Shown one piece after another: positions 22,960 to 35,023 of a stretch of DNA of 64,000 nucleotides. This stretch comes from Circinella minor. Taxonomy: Eukaryota > Mucoromycota > Mucoromycetes > Mucorales > Lichtheimiaceae. The translations under genes were made by a program, and so were the position numbers. The stretch covers positions 62,001 to 126,000 of the forward strand of contig JAEPRB010000018.1 in assembly GCA_016758965.1 (NCBI GenBank), read 5' to 3'. Under the pieces are notes generated by a model. The model saw only the letters and a program-made list of their open reading frames with translations, was not told the origin of the DNA and searched no databases. Numbering within the stretch: the stretch's first letter is position 1; each line of letters starts with the position of its first letter.

Positions 22960-24951
22960 ATGATGCATTCAGAAAAAACGACCTTCTCTTCTGGTACCAT
23001 GGTTTACACTCTTTATTTTTTACTCCTTGTGGGCGTTCTATCCTTACTTTCCTATTCACCAGCAGATAAACAAATTCATTATGAAAGATATGATGATGTG
23101 GATGGTGATAAACAATCTAAATCTTGGTTAACAAGTACGCAATCTTCATTACAACAAGTCGTTGCTTGGTCTTGGAGATCATGGACAGGTCGTCGTCATC
23201 CTGTTTTTGAAAGGCCCAAACGATATGGTTATTTCTTACATATTACTGACCTTCATGTACGTAATATGTTATATATCTTCAATGAACGAATACTCATATA
23301 TATTGAATAAACGAAATCAAAGAAAACTAAAATAAATTGTATCACATGAATTTGCTTCTTTTTTCTTTTTAGATTGATGAAGAATATATTCCTGGGACAA
23401 CAGTTGACTCGGACTGTCATCGATTTCCTAGTGGAAATAATAAGGGTCCTTTAGCAGGATTACTAGGTACACCAGGAGAAAAATGTGATGCACCTATCGA
23501 ATTAGCGGAGAAGACCCTGGATTATATTGCTCGTGAATGGCGCCACAAGATTGATTTTGTCGTTTGGACAGGCGATAACTCAAGGTATATATACATATAT
23601 AAAACATTTATATCTTTTGGATATTCTTTTTATACTTGTGCCACATAGTTCTTTTTGTTTTCGAGCAAAGGAAAATATTTACATTCAATTAAGATGAAAC
23701 TCAAAAAAAAAAAATTCCATAAATTAATCTTTTCTTTCTTTTTTTTTTTTATATAAACAAAAAAAAAAAAAAAGACATGATTGGGACAAGAAATATAGAC
23801 CTCGAAAACGTAAAAATATTTATCATCTAAATGAACGAGTTATGAGTATGATGCAAAAAGCTTTCTGGCCAACAGCACGTGATCCACGCCATATTCCTGT
23901 GGTACCTACCTTGGGTAATAATGATGTTTATCCACATAATACGATTGGTGATGCTCATGTAGATGGTGAATTATTGGATTTCTATGCTCGATTATGGCAA
24001 ACATGGATACCCACGGATCAACGAGCTACATTTCGTCGTGGAGGCTATTTTGCTGTCAACGTGGGACCGAGATTAAGAGTGCTTTCATTAAATACAATGT
24101 ATTTTTATCACAAGAACGATGCTGTAAAAGATTGTGATGTCCCTGGAACACCTGCGTATCAACAGATTGAATGGTTCGAGCACGAATTACTCAAGGCAAG
24201 ATCCGCACATGTACGAGTTTATGTCATGGGTCACGTACCCCCATCGCCCAAACATTATCGTCGATCATGTTTGCAAGAATATGTGCGGATTGCATCCCAA
24301 TTTCCGGATGTTCTCAAAGGTCATTTCTATGGTCATCTTAATATGGACCATTTCTTACTATTAGATGCTCGAGAAGAACAAAATAATTTACATTCAAATA
24401 GTTATGTTAATGATACCATGGCAACATTGGAAGATAGTGATCCAGAAGAGGAAGATGATGTTCATGTTACTCGAAATGTTGGAAAATATGTTAATTGGTT
24501 ACGTGATATGTATGAATCAGTTGATCCTATTGATCATAAACATGCCACGTTTCAACGTATGCCTGTAGTTGCTGTTCAAGTGGCACCATCCGTCTTACCT
24601 GTTTATTACCCAGCAATTCGCATCTATCGATATGAAATTCATGATGATGATGATCGAGCTCAATGTCGTCATAGTGGGAAGAAACCGCATGGTACATTAA
24701 TGGAATATGATCAATATTTTGCTAATACGACTCAGTTCGAGTTGGATTTAGACACAGATTTAGATGAAGCTCATTTGAATTATCAATTTGAATACAATTC
24801 AAAAGAAGAATACGAACTAGAAGATTTGACGGTTGCAAGTTACTTTGAATTTGCTAAACGATTGATTGGTAACGGTTTTGAAGGAAATCAACTTTGGTTA
24901 AAATATTGTCGTAACATGTTTGTTCAATCACTTAACGACGATTTTGCTTAG
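22960..24951 (+). CDS. PPN1: Endopolyphosphatase (PPN1-type metallophosphoesterase)
   Basis: Cuts long inorganic polyphosphate chains; in yeast the enzyme is a type II membrane protein delivered to the vacuole. Three exons: 22960-23256, 23373-23584 and 23775-24951, in frame, 561 aa. A basic/polar N-terminus is followed by a hydrophobic anchor, VYTLYFLLLVGVLSLLSY (about 14-32). Metal-binding motifs of the calcineurin-like fold are in order: ITDLHIDEEY, WTGDNSRHDWD, PTLGNNDVYPHN, YVMGHVPPSP and GHFYGHLNMDHF. The segment DCHRFP with later CDAP resembles the cysteine-bearing insert of PPN1 proteins. The last third is acidic and ends KYCRNMFVQSLNDDFA. Acid sphingomyelinase-like phosphodiesterases are the nearest alternative, but the motif set fits endopolyphosphatase better. 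It is convergent with the Sac phosphatase gene. Confidence 0.9.
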
Positions 24952-26134
24952 AACACATTATTACCCTACTATTATTATATCTTACAATGAATTCCCTTCC
25001 CCTTAGTTTCTCAACAACCTGATACATATTCAACTTACTCATTTTGCATAATTATTATTTTTATATTATATTATACCCTCTTTCTACTTACTGTTATTTT
25101 ACTTTTTTTAATATTAAAAAAAAACAGTTCTATTATTATAAACATGCATTAAAAAAAATAAGAAGTTGTTCGTTTTTATTTCTCTCGTTATAATTCTCTT
25201 CTCTTGCAAAATTGTCTTTAGTCTTACATTACGTACGTGTACGTACTTCTAATCAAAACTTTCTTTTTTCGTATAGTACATTATATGTAATGCACATCTC
25301 ATAACTCATCATTCTAATCTGTATGAATTAATTTCAACCAATAATATAATGCACATGGGGTCACATGTGTATTGTTGGTTGGTTGGTTAAATATATTTTC
25401 GTCCGCACGTCTAACTATCTGACTCCCCTCCCCCCTTTTTCGTCCGAAACAAAATTCGGCGTTTGTTGTTGGCATATTGTATACATGTAAAACTTGACAT
25501 AGCATGCATTCCTTTTCTTGGTGAAAATGATTAACCGACGACATACATTAAATACATCTATTTAATACACAACGCATGAGGGGCGGAGGGAGAAATACAA
25601 GAATTTTTTCCATTAGGTTACATGATCATGAACGTAATTTTATAAACGTGATTATTATCATTGGACACTATTTCTTTTCCACCTCTTTTTTGTGGATATT
25701 TTTTTTTGTTGTATTATATACTTAAAATGGTTACATGCATAGTAAACTTTTGTATTTTACATACAAATACGTATAAACAAATAAAAAACATTATTCCTAA
25801 GTAATCTCTTTCTTATAATATTTTTATAATATATCTTTCTACATATGCATAAGATACTTTACAATTTTCAACAATTATATAAATTATATGATATACTTTC
25901 CTTATTAATTTTAGTAGTAATAACTAGTACATAATATACAATAATTACGCAGATAAAATAAAAAAAGATAAATGAGTACTACAAGTTACGTACAATAACT
26001 TTTCGGAAATGGAATACATATAACTACAGGTTGCTATAAACTATTGATATAATCCATATAGATAAAAAGATAATGATGATAATGATATTTTGATCCATTT
26101 GAAAGTGCTATTTATGCCGTTGCTTTTTTACTTT
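24952..26134. other. Convergent intergenic region
   Basis: About 1.2 kb between the 3' ends of PPN1 and the Sac-domain gene. It is AT-rich with a small palindromic ACGTACGTGTACGT patch near 25230. No gene is recognised. Confidence 0.45.
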
Positions 26135-29100
26135 TTAGATCCAAATGGCTTTTTTGATTTTCAGCCCCATCTTTTTAAAAATTCCATCAGTATCTTCTGC
26201 TTGTTCAAGACTATAAATAAATGAAAAAATGAAAAAATAAAAATAAAATAAGCATAAATAGAAATGTATGCAGAAGATCAATAATGTAAAAGAGAGGAAT
26301 ATTTTTTTTTATAAATCACCTGATTACTGGTTTTTGAATCAAAAATTGTGGATCATTTTCTCGTCCACATACGGATGCAATTTGATTTGTAATATCCATT
26401 ATTTGTTCCCGAACACTTTTAATTTCTTCATCTGATAATTCACCCAAGACATTATATCGAACCCCTTTGAATGCCAAAAATGTTCGTTGTTCTTGTTCAT
26501 CCTTTTTATTATCCTTTTTCATCTTAGTCTCAATTACGGAATCATTATCATCACTTTCATCACTATTACTTGACTTTGATGATGATGAAGATGATGATGA
26601 AGAAGATGCATGGGAATGATTTGTCATGGTAAGAGTAGAGGGGATATTCAAATCATTCAGGCTTTGATTTCGAATACTTCCTGTATTCAAACGCGTCAAC
26701 TCACGATTTGGATCATAAAAGAGTAGAAATCCATAATTTTGATTAATATCGCGTGATACAGGTGTTGTTGAAGATAGAATGTATTCTCCAACTTGTACGG
26801 ATGTAATTGTATCCAATGGAATTCGTTTGAATTGAACCACTTTTTCAAGGTTATAGTTATAGCTGCATATGTAAAGTGCTGCTTCCGTCAATAAAACTAC
26901 TTTTTCTTCAAATTTTTTGGCCCGTCTGTTATATATTTTAGGTAATAAAGTTATAACGAATTATAATCAGTGTCATTGTTCTTTCTTTTTCATGTTATTA
27001 ATATATATAATTTATTATTACCTTTTTTGTGGCTCATTAGGTGATAATAATGTCCAACCAGCAATTTTACGTTCATCATCTTCTATAACAATATCACTGC
27101 TTACTTCAACTATATAAATAATGTTTGATTAAAAAAAAAGCATAAGTATTATATTTATCAAAGTTGAATAATATATAGCAACTTACTTGCATCCATTCGA
27201 ATTTTCACCATTCGACGTTCTACACCAGGTTCTGCAGACATTAGCGTGCTTTTGGGAACATGACGGAAAATTTCAATTTTATGATAACCTTAAAATCATC
27301 AAGAAAAAAAATATATTGAGTTTTCTGAATCATATTATTATTTACCTCTCTCTCTCTCTCTATTTTTTTCAATAACGTTAATTCATTTTACATACCCAAA
27401 ACATAGTCAATTGTAGCTTGTCTCCAAAAATCCTTGACAGTATTAAGATACATCCGCGCCAAGGAATTGGACGCATCATTCATCATACCAGTGATATTAC
27501 GTTTACCTGTTCGGGTAAAATCACCTTTCAATGCACTTGTACCAGCATACATACGGGATATCATATCACCATTATTTGCCCATACTAAACGAAATAAAAA
27601 AAAATGCCACAAAAAAAATTATTAATTTTTGGTTCATGGATTATCATTATCATTATGTATTATGATAAATGTTATGTTAATTACCATGATTGAATATAAC
27701 TTCGAATTGTTCATAATATCGTATGCCTTCATCTGGAAATTCCGTTATTCCAAACCGCATCAATTGTAAATTTAAAACTATTCTAGCAAATGCACTCTAA
27801 AATTTTAAGTTTAATATACTTATCATTGTTGCTATGTGACAATGGATTCTTTTATTCATCTCCTTATTTACCTGTACGACGTTTGTACGATCTAAACAAT
27901 CCATACAATTCTAGAAGAAAAAAAAAGGAGTTTAATGAGCGAGTCTTAATAATAAATCAAAAAAAAAGCCTTACTGTTCGCACAACACCACTTTGCCTAC
28001 AATAAACTGTATCTGTGCCTGCTTCCCAGAAATGTCTGTAAAAAAGAAAAATCATACATATCACAAATATTAATCCTTTTTCGTTACATTTACTAGTAAA
28101 ATTAATATATATATATATATATGGTGCTTCTTACGCGAATTTTTCAAGATCATTCCTTAAACTTGTACTCAATCGACTGATATTTTCAAATCGCATGCCT
28201 TTGGTTTCTCGATGAAAATCAAATTCCACATATCTAAAAAAAAAGTTATATATGCGTGTATATACACCCATGGAATAAATATATAGTTACATTTAATATA
28301 ATTCTTATCTTTTTTTTTCCACTTTTCAAATTATTATGTACCAACTTTATGTTTGGATCTGCCAAATGTTCCATATGCCGACGATATTCTGAACCTACAA
28401 TCGCTTCTCGACCTTCTAATTCTGTTAAGTTTACAGCAATTTGTTTACCATAAAGTCGCACTTGTTCAGTAAAATGTCGTTTAAAAGCAAGATCATTTTC
28501 TTCTTCATCTCGATCCAATGTGGGAATAGGATGTAAGCTATATGGAGATTGACTCCAAAAGATAGGTACTGATATAAAAAGATTAAATTTAATGAATTGT
28601 ATATATGTGTAACAAGTTGTTCACTCCTGCTATACTTACTTGATCCACGTGTTTGAACAAAAGATGCAACGTGAGGTTCCTCATCTCTCTATAAAATATA
28701 TTAGTGTTAGTACCTATCTACTGAAAAAGTTGAAGGTTTTTTTTTCTTTAGAAAAAATGTATTTAATACGTTACATTGAATATAATAATTTGTTCTGTTT
28801 CAACAAAATTTGCTACTTGACCTTGTTCATTGACACCTCGTCGTTGATATCGCATACCTAATAATATAAAATTTAATATCTTAATCCCTTCCCTTCAAAA
28901 AAAAAAATCACTATATTTTTTTTATTTTATTCTTACCAGCTCGTTCACGACTTCTTCTTGAAATTAAAATAAAATCAAATTGACGTCCCTCAATTTCACA
29001 AGGTTCAATTTGCATTGTACCTTGCATGACTGGAAGAATCCAATCATTTAACTATATAATATATATGTGAGAAAAAAAAAAGAATTGAAAGATGTGACAC

Positions 29101-30670
29101 AAAAAATCATCAAAAAGTGGGGAAGGAAAAAAAAAAACTTACATCACGCAACTGAAATTCTCGGGAAATGTATTCATTCCACCAAAATCGCTTATCGACC
29201 TTGAATTTTTTTTTTAGTAAATCTCTAGATTTCCTTCCCTTCTTTCCTATCCCAGAGAAATAAAGATAAATAATAACGATAACATACTTGTTTCCATAAT
29301 GGCATATTCTTTTTTGTTTTTAAAGTTGGATCATCGAACGAACGTTGAAAACTGTTGGTGATATCTATTACATATAAACACTTTTTGTGTTACTAACTCA
29401 ATCTCGTTTACATATATAGAAAAAAAAGTTTATCCGCAGCTATATACCATAATCAGGAGAATAGATGAACATGGATCGGCTAAATAATTCTGTTACTTGT
29501 TTAACTAAACGTTCATCTAAGGCAATATTTTCATTCAATGTAAGGGCAGCAAAAAGATCTTGTGTCGAATTATTATTGATACTGCTATCAGAAGATGATG
29601 TCGTTTTTAAAGATTTTGATCTGGTTAAGGCAGGTGTGCTACCAACCACTGGCTTTCTATTATCATGGTCATCATCCGTTTTGTTCTTTGAACCTAAAGA
29701 TAGTCGAAATCGTGCCATCAATGTACTAGATCGTCTTGCTGTCGGAGAAGGAGAAGATGATGCAGATTGTCTTTGACTATCTTCTTTTGGTTCAAGGACA
29801 GTAGATGATGATAAGGAAAAAAATGAACTACTCCGTTTCGTAGTAGTGGTTGTTGGTGTTGATGCAGAAATAGTTGGTGTGGCGTTACTTTTCCTTTTCG
29901 TTACGTGATTATTTTCTTCTTCCTCATCGTCACTACTGTTTGCATCCGAAGAATCATCGTCATCATTTGATAAGATGCTACTATTATTACGAAGTGATTT
30001 TGTCTGCAGACAATTATAATAGATAGATACATAGATATAAAAAGTTATCAGTTTTATAGTTTCGCTTTTTATCTTTTTCTCCCTCCCGTGGTTAAATCAA
30101 ATAGTTATGCTCGCGGCAAGAATAGATATACCTTTAGATCGAGTTTTGCGCAAGCTTTTTTAGTATCAAAACTTAAGCATGCTACTTGTTCAATAACATA
30201 GATCGGATGTCCAAAAATCCGACCAAGAAGTTGAACTCGTGTAATAACAACGAGAAACTTTTCTATAAAAGCAAATGTATTCAGTATTCTACGTGAGCGA
30301 TCTTAATTTTATCCTCGTCTCGGTTCTTTACATATGTATATATATATATATATATATATACCTAGGATGCCTTGAATTATACCCAAGATACCATAAATTT
30401 CGTATGATCGAAATTCATCTTTGGGAGGCTCCCAGTTACTTTCTATACAATAACAGCATAACAACAATAATGAATTTTTTTTCAGAATATGTTTCTTATA
30501 TAATCCTCCTTTTTTTCAGCAGATATACCTCCTTGTGCGATCATCCCGTCAAATGACATTCGAAGCGATTGTCCGTTTTGATTAACAAAAAAGAACGCAT
30601 CATCAAGAACATGTAATTGAATTGTGCCTTCAAGAGATTCTGTTGATAATGGAGGTTCTGTTACTAGCAT
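26135..30670 (-). CDS. Sac-domain phosphoinositide phosphatase with hSac2 domain
   Basis: Removes phosphate from phosphoinositides at endocytic membranes; closest in layout to animal Sac2/INPP5F. Built from about 19 small exons on the minus strand, the first 30529-30670 (MLVTEPPLSTESLEGT) and the last 26135-26210 (ending KKAIWI); roughly 950 aa. The Sac N-lobe includes YGILGIIQ and VITRVQLLGRIFGHPIYVIE. A long Ser/acidic linker (exon 29448-30003) interrupts the domain before IALDERLVKQVTELFSRSMF. The catalytic side has RFWWNEYISREFQLRD, LISRRSRERAG, TRGSIPIFWSQSPYS and the P-loop CMDCLDRTNVVQ, a complete CX5R(T) motif carried by its own 39-nt exon (27872-27910). After HVWANNGDMISRMYAGTSAL and FWRQATIDYVLG, an hSac2 homology domain follows with ICSYNYNLEKVVQFKRIPLD. 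It is catalytically complete by motif. Exon ends in the middle were checked by phase where I list them; others are approximate. Confidence 0.9.
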
Positions 30671-31429
30671 TACTGAATATACTCTATCTAATTTTTTTTT
30701 CTCTTTTTATTTTCTTTATAGATAAAAAAAATTATATAAAAAAAGTTAAAGTGTTATAGAGTAATAAAAGACGATAGAGAAGGAGGGGAAAAAAAAGAAG
30801 TTAAAAAAAAAAAAATCACACCCTTGAGGACAAAGAGGGTTTGCCCCTTTCTGGTTTGTACAACTGTGTCAAATATAAACTTATATAATGCAGCCGAAAA
30901 AATTTCAATTAGAGCACCGTCATGTTCTAATTATATTATACCTTATTTATAATGCAAATTATCAATGAAAATAACTACAGATACTATTTGATTTATTCAT
31001 TGTTACTATTCATAGTAGGTTGTTTTTTTTATAATAACATAATACTTTAATTATAATATGCTTTTGTTCAAGTCATGATATCATGTAAAATTAATACAAC
31101 CCAATAAAAAGAAAGATGTAGCACAAAGACACAAGTATTTCCTGCTGAAGTGATACAAAATCTACTTACTGTGAGAACGTCCCTCCCCTTCCCCGCAACA
31201 TACTGTAAGTACTATTTTTCATATCTTTTAACTTATTGGTTTTTTCCTAATACTTTGCGCCTCCCCTTTTTTTTCTACTTTTGCGGAACGAAATAATTAT
31301 TAATTTCGCGCATCATGAATTTACACTTTTACGCATGGTATAATTTCCAACTTTGCATTGTAAGATTTTTACATTTATGCCTTATTATTTTATCTTTGCG
31401 TCCCATTATTTTTATTTACGTATGATTTA
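30671..31429. other. Upstream region of the Sac-domain gene
   Basis: About 760 bp of AT-rich DNA upstream of the phosphatase start, with A-runs at about 30800-30813. No gene or specific promoter element is recognised. Confidence 0.4.
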
Positions 31430-31900
31430 TCCTTTAAAATTTTACACCACTTCATGTTTTCCAGTCTGACACGTCGAGCTTCAATAGCTTTATCTTGTTG
31501 AAGCACATCACAATATTCAGCAGGCTAATATTTCTTTTTTATGATGGGTCGAGTCTTGCTGAGGGACTATTTCGAATACATATATATATTAGATATTCTA
31601 TTTATACTTTTTTTCTTTTCATACATTAGGACATGTTCGAGTGGATGGTCTTGTATGGTAACGTTCAGCAAGTGTCCCTAATCATGGGTCTCACTGCGTT
31701 TTGCTACTTCATTATTTTTGTTGTTATCCATTCGATAGTCTTCCATGGTGATATCCCTGCAACTATTACTACCCTTTACAGAATTGTCATATTCCATCGG
31801 ATTACTGTACTGTGCATGAAAATTTTGTGGCTATTTGTGATGAGTATATATTGTTTTTTTTGTTGTTGCCCTATTTGATATTACATACACAATATTCGCC
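31430..31900 (-). pseudogene. Decayed coding remnant, unknown
   Basis: On the minus strand a protein-like stretch reads from about 31820 down through CRDITMEDYRMDNNKNNEVA, then hits a stop. After an AT-rich, intron-like interval it resumes with PAEYCDVLQQDKAIEARRVR and ENMKWCKILK. No intact frame joins them and I do not recognise the family. It may be a dead cellular gene or a mobile-element protein. Confidence 0.25.
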
Positions 31901-32559
31901 AGATCTTTTATTTTATTTTATTTTTAGAAAAAGGACATATAAATATATGAATAATTTCGATCGAGTTTATTTAATACATTATTAAGAGTAAATATACGCA
32001 TGTTTAAAGCTGTGGAGACTACAGTATAGTATTCTACGAACGTCTTTATTGTAATGACACGATCGAAGAAAACCAGGTTCAAGAAGTAGCACGATTTTGT
32101 TGACAAGAGTGGATTGTGGCACAAGAAACACATAATTCAGAATTTTTATATTATTTTTGGCTTGTAACAACTATCATTATTAGAGAAAGAAATGTATTAC
32201 TATAACTGTTAATATGACATTGTATATATTATATCAAATACATCGTATTATAAATTACCACATGATCCTATGGGCATATTTCTACAACTAAAATTATGAT
32301 TCTTTATTACATATTGATGGATGTGATATGTTGGTTCAGAATTGAAATTGAAGTGTTTATTTGTTAAAAAAAAAGAAATTTGTATAGTACTGTATTTGAA
32401 ACATTGTCTTGGTGACGATGACGATAGACTTTCGTGATATTGGTACATGAGGATTGTGGTATAGTCTTTGATACATAGTAATTTTTTATAAAAATGCTGG
32501 TCTTGGTTTGTTAGTAAAAAGAGTGATTGTAAATGATGTATTCATGCCGTGTTTAAGAC
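31901..32559. other. Intergenic, nothing recognisable
   Basis: About 660 bp of AT-rich sequence with only short frames on both strands. I see no coding signal or repeat worth naming. Confidence 0.35.
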
Positions 32560-33790
32560 AAGGTTATGATGAAGATGACGATGATTCTTGATTGGTACTG
32601 ATTGATGAGGATGGTGATGTACGCTTTGATGGTGATTCGGATGATGCTTGTGTTTTTAAAGATTTCACGGTGAAACATGGTGGGAAAAAACTGTTAGAAA
32701 GTGATGGTTCCAATGTTTTGTCAAAGTTTGGCAATGATGATTCCGTTTCTTGTACTGTCACTGCTCGCTATAACAATATACCTCGTGAGACCAAAAGAGC
32801 ATCGTTATATCGAATTATCCCTATAACGAATTCTTGATCTGAGCTATAATGGTCGGGTAAAATCCTTTCCATATATACTTGGCCTTATTTGTATCGATAT
32901 GACTTGCAAAAAGAAGAAAGCTCTAGAACATTATATTGTTCATACTGTAAATAAGCTATAATAATATAACGATTGTTTTTCTCTTTGCAATTCAGGTACA
33001 TAATCATAAAGTTTCAGGAACATGTCTTTCAAGACAATTGGTAACTTCAAACGGCTATCGTTCAACTCTTTTGTGGAATCCGCACCTTTGCCAATTTCCA
33101 TTGCACCATATTCCACTTCACCACATTTGTAAACTGTATCCATCCGTCCACCTCCTTTTGCATTTTCTGCTTCTTCTAAACCGGACAATTTGCGTTTGGA
33201 ATTCTGTGCAAATGAATTTGCTTTACTTCCTAATTCCTTACTATCATAAAAAAAATGTTGTTAATTTTTAAATATATACTTTATCCAAAGCACAATACCC
33301 GATTATATGTGGAATACATGTTGACTTACCCATGCGCCTTGATATTGGAACTATGGAATTTAGTAGATATAAAAACCCAATTACTATACGTTGCATCAGC
33401 TTCACCGATTCGGCCGATACCCGTATTATCACACAAGAAAATGCTTGCTGAATTTGCTAATGTGAGGCTAAACCAAGTTTTTAAATGATCCTTGTTTGGG
33501 TCATGAGGGAGCGAGCCTGAATAGTGGTACACATCCTCAGTACTCTGTCACATACGTAGTTACTTAGTAATACGTCCAAATACATTCCCAAGTAGTAAAA
33601 ATCTTACCATTCCCATGAATTTCTTTTAAAAGGTGATCGCGCTCATCTTCAGGTGTTTGCCGTATAAGTAATGGTTCTTCATTTTTGAATTTCAATCAAT
33701 TCTTCTTTTGTGAATACATCACGCCAACTCTTTTCATCCACGTCTGATATTAAGGAATATGCGGGACTACATTTGTAATTTGCATAGTAC
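32560..33790 (-). pseudogene. Decayed gene with nuclease-like E-x-K motif
   Basis: Minus-strand gene in pieces. From the top: SPAYSLISDVDEKSWRDVFT, a one-base frame change, then EEPLLIRQTPEDERDHLLKE. A spliceable segment follows with HYSGSLPHDPNKDHLKTWF and EADATYSNWVFISTKFHSS (ends in a good donor at about 33326). Then comes KRKLSGLEEAENAKGGGRMD, which leads into KCGEVEYGAMEIGKGADSTK. Further down, frames are broken and the end is a Ser-rich tail SSESPSKRTSPSSSISTNQE. The sequence R-x-D, about 13 residues, then E-x-G-x-K resembles the core of PD-(D/E)XK nuclease folds, and I associate this arrangement with multicopy Mucorales protein families. Both points are inference. A frameshift and stops make it a pseudogene or a gene needing unseen splices. 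Confidence 0.5.
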
Positions 33791-33839
33791 TTGATATACA
33801 AGATTTTGCATTTGTCTCCGGATACAAACCCACGAATTT

Positions 33840-34045
33840 ACAGCTTATAAAATATAAATTTATTAGCTTACAAAGGACAAGTTTGTCCCCTTATGCTAAA
33901 TGACTTTATTCACTTATGAGAGTTAATTTGTTCGTTTATGATAAGTAATGTTATCTGCTTATAAAGTGAGTAAGCTTCTTCGCTTATAAAACATAAGCTT
34001 ATTCACTTATAAAAGTAAGCTTTTTCACATATAAAGAGTAGAGAT
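33840..34045. repeat. Degenerate ~22-24 bp minisatellite
   Basis: Imperfect head-to-tail units with the core TTCNCTTATAAAA followed by TAAGCTT recur about six to eight times (for example at about 33960, 33980, 34003 and 34023). The units drift in length from 22 to 24 bp. The array lies between a decayed gene and a poly(A) run next to the CACTA-like element. Confidence 0.6.
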
Positions 34046-34103
34046 CTTCCCATACCAATGGCAAGATTGTACACAAATAAAAAGTAATAATGTTCCCAAA
34101 CGG

Positions 34104-34144
<41 letters not shown>
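34104..34144. repeat. 41-base poly(A) run
   Basis: An uninterrupted run of adenines ends 26 bases before the left end of the inverted-repeat element. It could be slippage or the tail of a retroposed sequence; no matching retroposon body is recognised to its left. Confidence 0.7.
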
Positions 34145-34146
<2 letters not shown>

Positions 34147-34170
34147 AATATTGCAATTGAAGGGCGGTAT

Positions 34171-34215
34171 CACTTAGGGAATATATATTCCACAAAAGCT
34201 CCAATTTTTTCCAAA
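34171..34215 (+). repeat. Left terminal inverted repeat
   Basis: Matches the reverse complement of 36317-36361 at 41 of 45 positions by eye. The four mismatches are two adjacent pairs. Confidence 0.85.
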
Positions 34216-34298
34216 AAAAGTCCAACTCCAGAATAGCTATTCGCAACTTAATCAGTTGGATGTTTTTTGGAAGTTAGTTTGGAAGCTTTCTGGAAATT

Positions 34299-34763
34299 NN
34301 NNNNNNNNNNNNNNNNNNNNNNNNNNNNNNNNNNNNNNNNNNNNNNNNNNNNNNNNNNNNNNNNNNNNNNNNNNNNNNNNNNNNNNNNNNNNNNNNNNNN
34401 NNNNNNNNNNNNNNNNNNNNNNNNNNNNNNNNNNNNNNNNNNNNNNNNNNNNNNNNNNNNNNNNNNNNNNNNNNNNNNNNNNNNNNNNNNNNNNNNNNNN
34501 NNNNNNNNNNNNNNNNNNNNNNNNNNNNNNNNNNNNNNNNNNNNNNNNNNNNNNNNNNNNNNNNNNNNNNNNNNNNNNNNNNNNNNNNNNNNNNNNNNNN
34601 NNNNNNNNNNNNNNNNNNNNNNNNNNNNNNNNNNNNNNNNNNNNNNNNNNNNNNNNNNNNNNNNNNNNNNNNNNNNNNNNNNNNNNNNNNNNNNNNNNNN
34701 NNNNNNNNNNNNNNNNNNNNNNNNNNNNNNNNNNNNNNNNNNNNNNNNNNNNNNNNNNNNNNN
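34299..34763. other. Assembly gap (465 N)
   Basis: A run of N inside the CACTA-like element. Repetitive arms probably caused the gap. Reading frames that cross it have no meaning. Confidence 1.
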
Positions 34764-34777
34764 TACTTGTTTTGTTT

Positions 34778-35023
34778 TTATCGATTTACACCTTGATACA
34801 ATAGACTTTTCTTTGCTAAAGTCTTTGAACTCTTGTTCTTCATCGATGTCTTCACAGTTTGTCCTTTGTCAGCGTTAAAGCTTTGTTCTTCGTCAATGTC
34901 GTCTTCATCATCATCATCCTTATTTTCGTTGCCAGCACTTTCATCATAAACGTAATATTCATAATTATCTGAATTATTATGACTTTTAAAACTAGTGGTA
35001 CTAGTACAGTCATTTTGATACAT
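34778..35023 (-). CDS. Short acidic frame inside the mobile element
   Basis: Minus-strand frame of 81 codons beginning MYQNDCTSTTSFKSHNNSD, rich in Asp and Glu (DDDDEDDIDEE), and ending next to the gap. No family is recognised. It may be an exon of element-borne cargo or a chance frame; its acidic composition resembles a disordered tail. Confidence 0.25.
   Translation of the reverse strand: MYQNDCTSTTSFKSHNNSDNYEYYVYDESAGNENKDDDDEDDIDEEQSFNADKGQTVKTSMKNKSSKTLAKKSLLYQGVNR

Noticed and set aside
34256..34878. Two long plus-strand frames across the N run
   Set aside because: They consist almost entirely of the 465 unknown bases, so they are artefacts of the assembly gap.
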